A DNA stretch of 64,000 nucleotides from Cercospora beticola. Lineage: Eukaryota > Ascomycota > Dothideomycetes > Mycosphaerellales > Mycosphaerellaceae. The DNA lies in NCBI RefSeq assembly GCF_033473495.1, contig NC_088939.1:124001-188000 (forward strand), read 5' to 3'. A model generated the notes under the pieces. That model was not told the origin of the DNA and did no database searches. It saw only the letters and a list, made by a program, of their open reading frames with translations. Shown here one piece after another: positions 21,621 to 32,029 of this stretch. Every line of letters starts with the position of its first letter. Position 1 is the stretch's first letter. A program made the position numbers and the translations under genes.

Positions 21621-23078
21621 CAGCGTGGTTCCCGCCCAGGTAGCGGAGGCTCCGGATCTAGGAGAGAGCGGATGATGAGCAAAGTACGAGGTCGAAGAAA
21701 TGTCCGCCGTAGAACGACTGCTTCTGAACGCGGTTGTGTAGTGCGTCTCAGCCTTGCGCTCACGCCACCTCAGCCTTGTCCCACGCCACGGATGCCCATG
21801 ATTGGTGTCTGTCAGCTCCCGGCGGCTTACATCCTTCGTATTCAATCATCAATGAAGACTCCTGATATGTTGTGCACCCGAGGAAACTTTCGCCTGATAT
21901 CTGAGCACTGTCCTCCTCGGCGGATACTGCTCGGATCGCGTGGTTGCAATGAGATGCGCGTGGTGGACGCATCCAGCCAAGCTCTTTGAGGCTAGACATG
22001 ATAATTGAAGTATGCTCCTATGATGAGGTCGTGTTTTTTGATCAGAAGATGCTGTGGTTGAGCCTCTGTTGCTGGGATCAAGAAGAAGTTACGACTGCTC
22101 CTGCTAGCGCGGTGCCAAGGAGACTGTTGGGAAAGGGTGCTGGAGTGCTGCAGCAACTGGAAGGCTCGCGCCCACAACAGGTTCCATGTTCCATATCAAA
22201 CTCACCGGCACGATCGTCTTCAACATGCATAGCTTCTGTCTCCCTTCAATCCCACCGCCGAAATTTGTCAGAACACGACGTCCCCCTACCTCTCTTGGCA
22301 TACGGACCACAAGTGATGTGTCTCATGCAGAAATGCTTCGAAGTCGTCGTTTAGATATGGCTCAGAGGATCGGGGACGAAGAACAGAAGCATCACGATCA
22401 TATCGTCGTAAGTAGCGTTGAAAGTCCTATGCCAAGCGCCTGTCGTATGGAATGTCGCTGAATGATAACCCCTTCCTGGCGGTGTTCAATATGTTACAGC
22501 GATTCCAACGCGACGATGCTCCGAGACAGGAAACAATATGCTCATAATTATGCTGGCACATCACGCCTGAATTACTTCAGCACACATTGCCTCCAACTCT
22601 GTTTGCGTCAGGTCGATAACACCCCATAATCTTGATATTTCTGCACACCGGCATCGACACTGAACTTTTGAATGTGATAGAGCTTTCACCTGCCGCGAGG
22701 CATCGCTTGAATAATGATCGACGGCCGAAGACGACAGATCTGCGCCGCTTGCCAGAAACACGATCGTTGTATATTCGAGGCTTAACCATACTACTTCCTG
22801 CAAATGCATCGCATACTCAGCCATAACAAGTTCCATGCGCTGTAGTCATGCGACCGGTCTCAATCATGATGTTGCCCACGCCCCGACCGACACAGCTCTG
22901 CATGCCCGTCTTCCTCCCTTTCTCTGACGAGACCGTGCTGTTGAACCACCTTGTCTGCACACATCGTGTCCTTGCACCCGCCGCAGCCACCTCTTTCACA
23001 GCTCGACATCAAGTTGGCGACGCCAGTGCGTCTCGAGCCGTTGTTGAAAGCATTCTTCTGTTTGTTGGAGACACTGTA
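21621..23078. other. Gene-poor region
   Basis: Nothing supported. Plus frames at 21986-22354 and 22186-22461 and a minus frame at 22561-22836 overlap other frames of equal length and show no motif, so I treat them as chance. The first part is presumably the promoter of the lectin-like pseudogene. Confidence 0.4.
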
Positions 23079-24047
23079 TCACAGACTTTCCTCACTTGTA
23101 GAAATTTGTGCTGAAAGCATGCTGTATGATCTCAAGCGAACACATGTGCTCTCCCACCGAGCTAGCAATGATCGCCTCGAGGCTATGGAAGAGCCCAGGC
23201 CAAGAGCATCGATTCGCTGTTGAGTCTCTCCCAGAGCAGCGGAGATGCGTTCAGACGTGGTCGCAAGGACACGCTGGTGGAAAGCAAGTGCTTGGTCCCA
23301 TACCGGATTGGGTTCTTCCTGGAGAGTGTTGCCGACGTCGAGAGGCGTTTCAACTGCACGTTGGTAGAGGTCTGCAAGTATTGACGCTGAAGCCAGGGCC
23401 CTAGCAAGGATGTTGAAAAATTGTTCGTATTGACTCGCTTCTTCGAATAGGCGTGCTAGCTCTTCGTTGCAGCGCTCCAATGTGACGTCCGACACGACAT
23501 CGCTGTCATCGTAGGATTGCAGTGAATTGTGCCCATCGCATGAGTCGAGCCACGGCACAATCGTCGGCGGGACCCTGCTTTACTGCGAATGGCTCTCAAG
23601 CTGCGTCAACCAAGCCGCAGTTTCAGCGTGGAGAACCTTCTCCAGATTGACGAATTCGTCGGTTGTCGTGCGCGTGGTGAGAAGTTCTTTGCATGAGGGT
23701 AAATGAGGTCCAGATACCTCAACGCCTGGAGATTGTGAAGGGTCGACACTTGTTCAAAAGACGCTCGCCGCCCACCAAGCGAGTAACAAAACGCACAGCA
23801 GCTTGCTTGCCTGCTTGCACATTCTCCAGTAGCGTGCCATACGCAAGATGAGTTGTTGGTCCTCCACCAGAGCGGGGTGTCGGAGGGTGATCTAGTCCAG
23901 GGGTTGAGGCGTCGACATCGGTGCGTTGTTGAAGCGGCGGCTGTCGTCTTGCGAAGTGAAGTTGCGCGACATGGTAATTGCCGGCGGCATCGTGTGATGG
24001 CGAGTTCTGTTTAAAACGGACGGTGAGTCTGAGGCAGGTTCGTCCAT
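23079..24047 (-). pseudogene. Decayed ORF of unknown function (helical protein)
   Basis: A protein-like text can be followed over about 320 codons only by changing frame twice (near 23895 and 23760) and passing one TAA (23582-23580). The first segment begins with an ATG at 24047 and is Ser/Pro-rich; the second has GTLLENVQAGKQAAVRFVTRL; the third has TDEFVNLEKVLHAETAAWLTQLE, the TAA, then a 155-residue helical segment with ERCNEELARLFEEA and RISAALGETQQRIDALGL. I do not recognise the family. The TAA could come from CAA by a CpA-to-TpA change. An unusual intron pattern is the alternative, but no splice sites fit the frame changes. The last segment alone lacks an ATG near its start. Confidence 0.35.
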
Positions 24048-24370
24048 TGCTGCGCGGAACTTACGGTGGTACACGATTGCCAGCAGTGGAAGTCTCCAAT
24101 GGGAGGATGATCTGGCGGGAGAGCCTGTGAGCGGTGTTGGTCGATGTAGTGGTACTGCAAAGAATCAGAACGCGAGTGGGAAGTCAAGTGCAGCGGTGGC
24201 TCCGAGATGTCACGCGCTCCTACCTCTCAAGTGAGGCGCGCGCCTTCGCTCAATCGCAGTAGTGTTGGGTGTTCTTGCCTTCAGTGAGTTGGTGCCTCAG
24301 GTCTTGGTTTCTGTCAAACTGAGCTGCTTTGGCATCACTCCACCAATCGACCAATTACACATGTTCTTCC
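24048..24370. other. Spacer upstream of the decayed ORF
   Basis: 323 bp with no gene seen; GC-rich (gaggcgcgcgcc) in the middle and abutting the minisatellite. Confidence 0.4.
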
Positions 24371-24872
24371 TTGTCTACCTCCGTTAGCTCTCACTTTCCA
24401 TTGAGATCAGAGCTATGGAACCCCATCAGCTTCGCTTCAACAATTGGATCTTCCAAGATCTCGACCAGTTCCACCTCCGTTGGCTTTCAACCCCTTCAAA
24501 ATCCGGAGAAACCGACCTGTTCCAGCATCTCCCCATCGACCGACGAACGTTACAACCTCTCTCTTCTCTACCCCCGTTGGCATTTAACAGCCCTGAAATC
24601 GGAGCGATGGAGCACTTTGGGTCTCGCTCCATCACACCACTATCCCAAAATCTCAACCACGTTTACCTCCGTTGGCTCTCAAGCTCTCAGAGAAATGAAC
24701 TATTTCAGCATCGCTCCATCAACCCGCGAGTTCCACAATCTAACCCTTCTTTACCCCTGTTAGCTCTCAGCAGGTCTAAAATGTAGAGCCATGGAGCTCT
24801 TTTCCTCTCGCTCCATCGAATTCGCCATTCCAGTCCCTCGGCCATATTCACCTCTATTGGCTCTCAAGCGTT
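24371..24872. repeat. Minisatellite, about 95-bp monomers in 190-bp dimers
   Basis: The anchor (acctccgttggctctcaa and variants) recurs near 24381, 24477, 24572, 24668, 24757 and 24852, a spacing of 90-97 bp. Units 1 and 3 resemble each other more than they resemble units 2 and 4, and the reverse holds for 2 and 4, so the higher-order period is about 190 bp. One plus frame stays open across four units (24329-24763), translating to alternating blocks ending KISTxxTSVG and NL(S/T)LLYP. I find no start context, domain or signal peptide, and regard the open frame as a by-product of near-multiple-of-three units. Confidence 0.7.
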
Positions 24873-25200
24873 CCGATAATCAGAGAAGTGCTGAGGGAAC
24901 AACACATCTCAGTGACTCCGACACTGGGTCAATCCTCAGGAAAGGTACCCACAATGGCACACAAGCACTCAATAAGGCAGAGAAAGCCAACATTTGAAGT
25001 CACACAAAGTCATTATCATTCACTCATTCTATCATTATCGTGGCCGTCTACGCTGAAGCAAAACAGGCTCGCCCCGCGCGGGCGAGCGAATGGGGGTATC
25101 TCAATGCATGACAGCACCACCCAAGCCCAAAAAGCCAAACAAAAAACGCCATTTCCCATGCAAATGCACCCAGAAGCAAAACCCATTGAGCGAGCATCGC
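24873..25200. other. Spacer before the SUMO protease gene
   Basis: 328 bp without a supported feature; presumably contains the 3' UTR of the minus-strand Ulp1 gene. Confidence 0.45.
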
Positions 25201-27903
25201 TCACAGCTCAAAACTTTTCCCAAACCCGCCATCCAGCAAAACGCACGTGATATACTCCCGTGCCCGCTTCATATCTCTAACAGGCTTGACAGCCTCAAAC
25301 TCCAATCCCTTCGCGCTAGCCAGCGCGTTCATGCATGTAAAAACACCGCAGTCGTCCATGTTCATCTGCTGTTGGCTCTTTGATTCGAGCTCTCTCCATT
25401 CGTCTTCGACATATTTGGTCCCCAGCTCCATGGCGAGCCACTCACGGGCAAGTCTGAAAAAGGAGCGACCGCTTCCTCCAGCGCTGTCGAGGAATTCCAG
25501 CGTGCGGTCTTTGGGAGAAATGATGAGGAGGACCCAATGTGCTCCGGTGTTAACGGGAAAGAATATCTTCTCGCACTCGAGAAGCTTTTGGTCGCCGATT
25601 TGTTGGCGACGAGCCCATCTGCTGATGGACTTGATTGTGCCCTTTTTGACAGTTGTGTACCAGGCACAGCCGAAGGCAGCGTAACTGGGAGTCCCCTTTC
25701 CCTTGACGTAGCCTTCTTGCTCGCGCTTGCGGTCGACGATGGCGCCAATAAAACCATCGACGCCCTCGTCGTTGAGCCAACCGGAAGGTCCTCGGCGGAC
25801 ACTTGGGTCTTGAGCAGCCTTGATTTGGTGCTCGTTCTGTTGTGGTAAAATACAGCCGAATGTCTTGCGTGTCAATTCGACTCCTCGTGTGCTGTGAGCC
25901 ACGGTTTTAGCTGGGTCTGTCGTAGCCAATTCTCTAGCAATCGTCTGTTGCCAGTCTTCCGAGATTGTTGGCACAAAGTTCTCTAGCGCTTCCTTGCGTC
26001 GTGCTGCTTCAGCTGCGGCAGCTTCCTCTGCTTGTTTGCGTTCCTCTTCGGCCTTCTGCTTGGCCTCTTCAGCTTCGCGTTCTGCCTGCAGTCGTGCCTC
26101 CTCTTCGGCCTGGCGGACCTTGGCGATTTGCTGCTGGCGAGCATCTTCCTGCTCCTGGCGATGCTTGCGTGCACGCACACTCTCGCGCAATGATTTCTGT
26201 TCTGGAGGTTCAATGGTTATGCGCTGCGCCTTTTCCACGAGCGCATCGACTCTCTCATTCGCCTCCTTGTTGTGTGTAGCCCGATCTGGTGGGTTGCGTG
26301 GTGGTAGTAGCCCGAGTTCCGCCTTCGTCTTCATTGGCGGGAACTTCGCTTTTGAGTAATTCGCGCCTCGCATGCGGAAAGGAACATTCAATTTCGGTTT
26401 CTGCGGCTTCTCTTCTGCTTTGCGGGCTGCAATGGTCGCAGGGTGTGTCGATGGCTGCAATGGCTGTTTCATGCTAGCAGCTCTGCGGAGAGTCTGATGT
26501 TGTAACTGTGATGAAGCTGTGAAGTTCTGCCTCAGGTCGATCAGGTCGGCTGTCGGTGCACCGCTCCTGTTCATGCTGCCAGGCTCTTCTTTTGGAGATG
26601 GCAGTTGTGTTTGTATATTGGTGTATTCTTGTAACATATTCGGCATACTGCGCGATTGCGAGGCGGTGCGCGTGGGCACAGGGGATGACTTCTCCATACT
26701 GCCTGGCCGTGAATCTGGTGGAGTTGCAAGTGTGCTGGCATTTGGTGCCGATCTGTGGGCGGGCGCAATCATGTCCTGCATCTGCCCTGCACTGCCGGGG
26801 TAGTAGCCCGGCATTGGATCCGCCTCAATATCCTCCTTTCTAATAGCGCGTCTCTTGTTGCTTTCGCGCGATGACAGGCGCAATGCGAAAATCTCTTGCT
26901 CTTGTGTAGTGCGCTTTGGCTTTCGGCTCGGGATGACGCGCGAGAGCCAGCCGACCACTGTTGACACGACTGTTCTCACAACACCGAAGAAGCAACCAGC
27001 CACCGTCTGTGGTCTGTCGTCATCCTCCTCATACACGTCTTTGATGGCGTCTTCAAACCGGCGCTTCTGCCCCGCAATCTGTGGTGGGCTGCGCCCCGCA
27101 ACCTGTAGGCTAGGGTATAGGACTTCTGGCGAGAGGGTGGTTTGCTGACGCGGTGGTGACGTCGAGGTGGTGGACTCTCTGGGAGACACTGGCGACAATA
27201 TGGGCCGTCCTTCGGGTGTCACGCGTTGCTTGGGAGGAGAAATGCGCCACGATTTCGCCTGTCTCGCCGAGAATGGGAATGGGGTGGACGCGTGCTCTGG
27301 CGACAATTCACTGAAGGAGGAGTCGTCGGGGACGGAGAAGGTGTTGCTGGCGCGGACCTTCGTCGCCGGAGGTGTCTTGCCCGCAGTGTTGGCATGCAAT
27401 GGCTTGACGGGAGGGGTATCGCTGAGGGTCTTCTCATATATTGACGGATGGGAGATGTCGACGTCGAGGTTGAGTGGATACGGCTCCTTGGGCACGTACG
27501 TCTCGAGGTGGTTGATGAGGTGGATGCGCTTGGAGAGGGCGGTGCGTGGCAGCATATTGCCAATGGCAGCGCGCGAGGAGGGCCGGCTGTAGTCTGCTGG
27601 CGGGGTCCACTGTACTCGGCGCACTGCTGGCGCGTCTTCCATGTCAATGTCGCTGGTTTCTGCCTGGGCAATCTGCGGTGCCGGCGCGGAGTCAATCTCC
27701 ATAGGCTCAGGCACAGTAGGCGACGGGAAGTCGGCGACGCGGGGGAAGCCGAGAGAGGTGGTATGGAAGATTTGGTGATAGACATAGCGCGCGGGCGACC
27801 TGTCTGCTTGCGGCGCCCAGGCGTAGTGTTGGTAGACGCGTCTCTCGTTCTTGTCAAGCGGCCCGTTAGGGCCGTGTCCGGCGCTCTCACATGACAAGAC
27901 CAT
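25201..27903 (-). CDS. Ulp1-type SUMO-specific cysteine protease (peptidase C48)
   Basis: Removes SUMO from proteins and matures the SUMO precursor; Ulp1 acts at the nuclear envelope. Single exon, 900 residues. The first 580 residues are low-complexity, Ser/Pro-rich with basic patches (KRRFED, KPKRTTQ). A charged coiled coil (EARLQAEREAEEAKQKAEEE) lies around 600-660. The C-terminal catalytic domain has SGWLNDEGVDGFI (the substrate-entry WLND motif), His789 in GAHWVLL, Asp806 in LEFLDSAG, Gln846 in SQQQMNMDD and Cys852 in DDCGVFTC, all in normal spacing. The minus-strand ATG at 27903 begins the frame; a later start would not affect the domain. It is the only visible SUMO-pathway gene here. 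Confidence 0.92.
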   Translation of the reverse strand: MVLSCESAGHGPNGPLDKNERRVYQHYAWAPQADRSPARYVYHQIFHTTSLGFPRVADFPSPTVPEPMEIDSAPAPQIAQAETSDIDMEDAPAVRRVQWTPPADYSRPSSRAAIGNMLPRTALSKRIHLINHLETYVPKEPYPLNLDVDISHPSIYEKTLSDTPPVKPLHANTAGKTPPATKVRASNTFSVPDDSSFSELSPEHASTPFPFSARQAKSWRISPPKQRVTPEGRPILSPVSPRESTTSTSPPRQQTTLSPEVLYPSLQVAGRSPPQIAGQKRRFEDAIKDVYEEDDDRPQTVAGCFFGVVRTVVSTVVGWLSRVIPSRKPKRTTQEQEIFALRLSSRESNKRRAIRKEDIEADPMPGYYPGSAGQMQDMIAPAHRSAPNASTLATPPDSRPGSMEKSSPVPTRTASQSRSMPNMLQEYTNIQTQLPSPKEEPGSMNRSGAPTADLIDLRQNFTASSQLQHQTLRRAASMKQPLQPSTHPATIAARKAEEKPQKPKLNVPFRMRGANYSKAKFPPMKTKAELGLLPPRNPPDRATHNKEANERVDALVEKAQRITIEPPEQKSLRESVRARKHRQEQEDARQQQIAKVRQAEEEARLQAEREAEEAKQKAEEERKQAEEAAAAEAARRKEALENFVPTISEDWQQTIARELATTDPAKTVAHSTRGVELTRKTFGCILPQQNEHQIKAAQDPSVRRGPSGWLNDEGVDGFIGAIVDRKREQEGYVKGKGTPSYAAFGCAWYTTVKKGTIKSISRWARRQQIGDQKLLECEKIFFPVNTGAHWVLLIISPKDRTLEFLDSAGGSGRSFFRLAREWLAMELGTKYVEDEWRELESKSQQQMNMDDCGVFTCMNALASAKGLEFEAVKPVRDMKRAREYITCVLLDGGFGKSFEL

Positions 27904-28442
27904 AAGTGGCCAAGGGCGATTCGTGCGCAGCTGGAATGCGGTCGTGCGTCGATGGAACTTGCTGTTTTCGGATGCGCGGTGATGGTCTCAAGTTCGGGAT
28001 GCAAGGGCGAAAACAAGAAACAGCCAGCCCAAACATGCCGAGTCATGTGCGACGGCTGCTCCCGCGTCACGAGTCGTGCCCTCCTTCCACCCTTCACAAT
28101 CTCGTCCATTCTTACTGAGAACAACCACAACCTCTTCACTTGCTGTGGTGCTACACTTGTCATGGCTCTCGCTGGGATACCCTCGAAATCGCGCAAGTCA
28201 CCATTCCGCAAGACCTGGGTAGCAGTCATCTGCTGCGAGGCGAAGTCTTGACCGACGCGTCTCGAGGATGTGAAAGGCACGCGTCGACATCGACAAAACT
28301 TCTCAATTTCAACTGAAGATAGCTAAACTACAGCTCGCGAAGCGTATCCTACCAAGGACTTCCTCTAAGAATGAATGATTGACCTGTACAAAACCAATGG
28401 CGAAGAATGCCGAGCACTGCGGAAAGTATCGCACCAGGAACA
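27904..28442. other. Promoter region of the Ulp1 gene
   Basis: 539 bp with only fragments of overlapping frames. Holds the upstream region of the SUMO protease and the 3' UTR of the A1-like gene. Confidence 0.45.
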
Positions 28443-30594
28443 CTAATCGATCACTCGCCTCTCTTCCGGAGACACTGGACTTCTCACCTCCGCTGGCGAG
28501 CTGAGTGTCGCTGAGACGCCCGCTGCGGCAGGTACTAGCGGTGCTGGAATAGGACTCGCTTCTCTTGCAGGCGCTACACCAACTGATTCTCCAGAGATCG
28601 GACGTCCAGAGTGCGGTTGCTCCCCTCGCATGGCCATCTCGTTTGCATGCAACTCATGAAATGGCCCGGAGCCGCCAAACCACGCGTTGCTCGCATGGTT
28701 CGAGGCAGGCGATGCGTGCCCAGGTGAAGGCGAGTGCTCCAAACTCGGACTCGGCTGGCTCAGAGAACTTCCATACGACATGCTGCGCGTATGACGATTC
28801 GAAACTGGCGAGATGGCTGATCGAGAGATGCCAGTCTGCTGCGAAGTCTTTCGTACACTTCCTGCTGAAAGCTCGTGGCGGTGGTACGCGTTAGTTCCTC
28901 GAGCGGTTCCGGTTGCATCGAGTTCGGGCTTGTGCTCTGCCATCCCTGGTTGCGCATCCGCTTTGTAGAACTCCATGTTATTCGGCGTCGGCGTGTCGTT
29001 AATGGTCGTTCCTGCAATCGAGTTGCGCGAGAAGACGCCGGATGCAGCGTACTGCAGCTCCCGCTCCTCTCGCTGCGCACGACGGCGACGACGCCAGAAC
29101 CAGAAAGCTACTGCGAGCAAGATGATGACAACAGCAGCGGCACCCACTGCGATACCGACTATCGCGCCAACGCTGAGACCATCTGAGCCACCATCGCCGA
29201 CTCCGCTTGGGGATACAAGCTTGGTATCTGATGGTGTCTCCGGGAATCGGGCCTGCGAAAGGTAGAACTCGCGCTTGTCATAATCTACGGCAAGATATCT
29301 GTTCCTAGATCAGCAGGGTTCCGTGTCGTGTCTGTACACTCTGTAAGGCACGAGCCATGAGTGTTACAACATCTCATTATGGCCACACGCAGCACCATCA
29401 TGCCCACGTTGTTCTTGAAACCGGCCTACTTACGCTTCTTGCAGGAACACTCGCCCCAGGACATTGGATCTGCCATCGTCAGGCGCACGCCTCAGCGGAA
29501 AGTATCGCCGCCTCGTGCTGGTGTCGGTGATGTTCGCCAGCGGCCACTGGAGCTCCAAGTCGAATGCTGCGTATGGCAATACTATCGGAACATCTTTCGA
29601 GGTGTCGTTCGCTGCCAACAGGAAAGTGACTGATCGGTTGAATTGGAGCATGCGTTGATGCTGCTCCTCGCTGACCAGGTAATAGTTCAAAGTACTGTTC
29701 CACTCCAGTCCGAACGCATCTTCGAAGATGTTGCAGGCGGACGTTGGCAACCAGATCTCCGGAACCAGCGAGTTGACTTGAGCTGGAATTCGTGCATTGT
29801 TTACCAAGCCATCACCGACGTCTATTTCGCGAATTCTGAGGATCAAGTCGGACGAACTATCGCTACTCAGAGTGACGGCAAGCCTATCATCGGGGTCGTT
29901 GCCACGTAATTGATCGTAGCCGCCAAGGGTCAGACTGGCCCACTGCGAAGGTTCGCCACGATAATATGCACCTGCGGTGTATGCGAAATATTGGCTTCCG
30001 ATCACATTATTCGTACGCAGCGTCTGCAGCATAGAGGGCCGCCCGTCGTCCAAGGAAGTGCCATTGACATACACCGGGTATGCACTCAGGCCAAAGGAGC
30101 CTACAAAAGGTCGATAATTCGCGTCCGCGTAGGCAGCAACGACTTGTTGTTCGATTCTTGGTGACTCAGCTCCAGTGCCCAGAACGACCGTGTCGAGCGC
30201 AACTGCTGCTGCTCCCACGTAGCCGAGCGCCTTCTCCGCAGCGTTATACGGAAGCTCGCAGAATGGGCCATCTTCGCAGGGCAGGACGGACTTGCTGGTT
30301 GAGACTGAGGGATCTAACAGTCCTCCTCTGAGTTCCGGACACTCCTCTGGATCAGACCCGATGCCGGTAGGGGGATAATAGCATCCTTGGATGTTGACCG
30401 GCCAGAATGATGTTCCAATTGTTGCTGGGAGTAAATTGACCACGCGATCCGGATCTCCTATCTGCGAGACGTTGTTAGCAAGAACGACTGTTCTACGCAT
30501 AGTCCCAAGGCCTTACCCGGAATGCGAAAGTGGACCAGTTGCCATCATTCCCATGCCAGGAACGACTCGGTTGTATCGATATAGCGCCCGACAT
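28443..30594 (-). CDS. Membrane-anchored A1 aspartic-peptidase-like protein, probably inactive
   Basis: 653 residues from exons 30594-30517, 30461-29434 and 29298-28443, phase kept. The pepsin-like fold is recognisable: STFAFRIGDPDRVVNLLP at the start, SVYFLxGGYD-type strand (LTLGGYDQLR), PEIWLPTSACNIFEDAFGL, and RSNVLGRVFLQEAYLAVDYDKREFYL near the end. The usual catalytic DTG is absent from the first lobe (PATIGTSFW), and the second site reads VNSLVPEIWLP, Asn where Asp is expected. A membrane helix (VGAIVGIAVGAAAVVIILLAVAFWFW) and a stop-transfer RRRRR precede a cytoplasmic Ser/Pro tail of about 190 residues. No signal peptide follows the ATG at 30594; an upstream 5' exon may exist. A surface sensor or scaffold is more likely than an enzyme. 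Confidence 0.75.
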
Positions 30595-32029
30595 CGCGTC
30601 AAAGACTCCCCAAAAGCTCTGTCCAACTTCGAAAAGCGAAAGTAACACAAAGACTCAAGATACCATGGATAGCAGGGTGGCAGCCTGTGAGGCATGCGGC
30701 TCTTGAGCAGCTTATTGTCTGGACCGACCTGTCGCGAGAGGGCACACACATGGCGCACAGCTCGGTCGACCTAGAACACCACATGCCCAGTACATGCACC
30801 TCGCCTGCCCGCCTGTCGTGCCGAGATCATGCATGGCGACAGGCTGAGCGATCGTGGGTAGCGTTCGGCAGGACCTCACTACTCGCCAGACGCAGCGCTG
30901 CGATGTGCCTACGGCGCGAGGTCTTTACCACGCAGCAATTGTTTCTTCCCTTACGCAATGCAGACTGGCCTGCTTGCACTTCACGATCACTCTTAAATGT
31001 CAAGAAAAGGCCGCGCAAATCGCATCGTGGCGCAAGCGGGTATACTGTGCGCACGAGCCTGGCTTGCATATGCCACAGCAGCCAGACGCGTGGGAGGCAG
31101 GATTCTGCGCCAGTGACAAGCAACTTTGGACCCCGCAACAGCCTGCTCAACAACACTCCGCAAGGCTGAGCGCGATTTCTTACGTTTCTCTATCGTCCGC
31201 ACCATTTCGGCACACAACTGCACCTCAGGTGAGTCCATTGAAGACAGCTGTATCCGCATGTCGAATCTCGCGCTCACAGCACTGCGAGAATGCTCTGTAA
31301 AGGCGAAAAACAGTTATCGCTAGAATCGGAGCAAAAGCCTCGTAGGATCAGCAAACTCTCGTCTTCCACGAATCCGAGAGGCCCGTCGACCCGAAGCATG
31401 CAGCCGCACGGCATGAACCAATAACACGAGCATCGCTGCGGACAATACGCTATATTCCACATACGGGCCTTCTTGGCATTGCTCAGCCTGGAAAGCCCAA
31501 TGGAATTACACCCATCGACAGGCTGTATGCAGACTTGCAGCATGACAACGCACTGTGCCGCCATAAGCAGCTCTGACTGGCAGGCCATCGCCCGGCCAGC
31601 CGTCTCCATGTCCACGATTGGCAATCGAGCTCGAGCAGAAGCAAAGGCAGACCTATCCCAACATGAGGAATCGAGCCACAATCCCGCGCTTGCGCGCACG
31701 ATGTAGCTCTCATGCCATGTCTGGACTGTATGAATCAGGCGTCTTCCACATCTGCCGTAGTTTGCACGGCCCCGAATGTGGTGCGCAGTCGGTTGCCAAA
31801 CCCAATGCTCTGGAGGCATGACGAGGCTTCATACTCAGCCTGTTCTCACTCCGCTTTAAGAGTTCCCCTCGTGCCTGGACGCACCGCTTTCCGCTGTCCT
31901 CTTCTGCGTCCAGATTGCTGTCAAGCCTGGACCAGGGTATTCTGCGGCGTGACTGCACGTGAAGCTGTTGCTGGGTGTTGAACGCTCTTCTCTTATCGAG
32001 TTGCTTTGCCTCATCGCGGACAAGCAGCT
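30595..32029. other. Gene-free region between divergent genes
   Basis: 1.4 kb, promoters of the A1-like and wall-protein genes. Frames up to 181 codons exist on the minus strand (31274-31819), but another frame of the same DNA is also open and none shows a motif. A missing 5' exon of the A1-like gene may lie near 30650-30760. Confidence 0.4.

Noticed and set aside
27219..28280. 353-codon minus-strand frame
   Set aside because: Shadow of the Ulp1 gene in another frame; low-complexity Arg/Ser/Pro text as expected from GC-rich antiframes.
31274..31819. 181-codon minus-strand frame in the intergenic region
   Set aside because: Starts and ends without context, other frames open too, Cys/Trp-rich composition unlike real proteins here.
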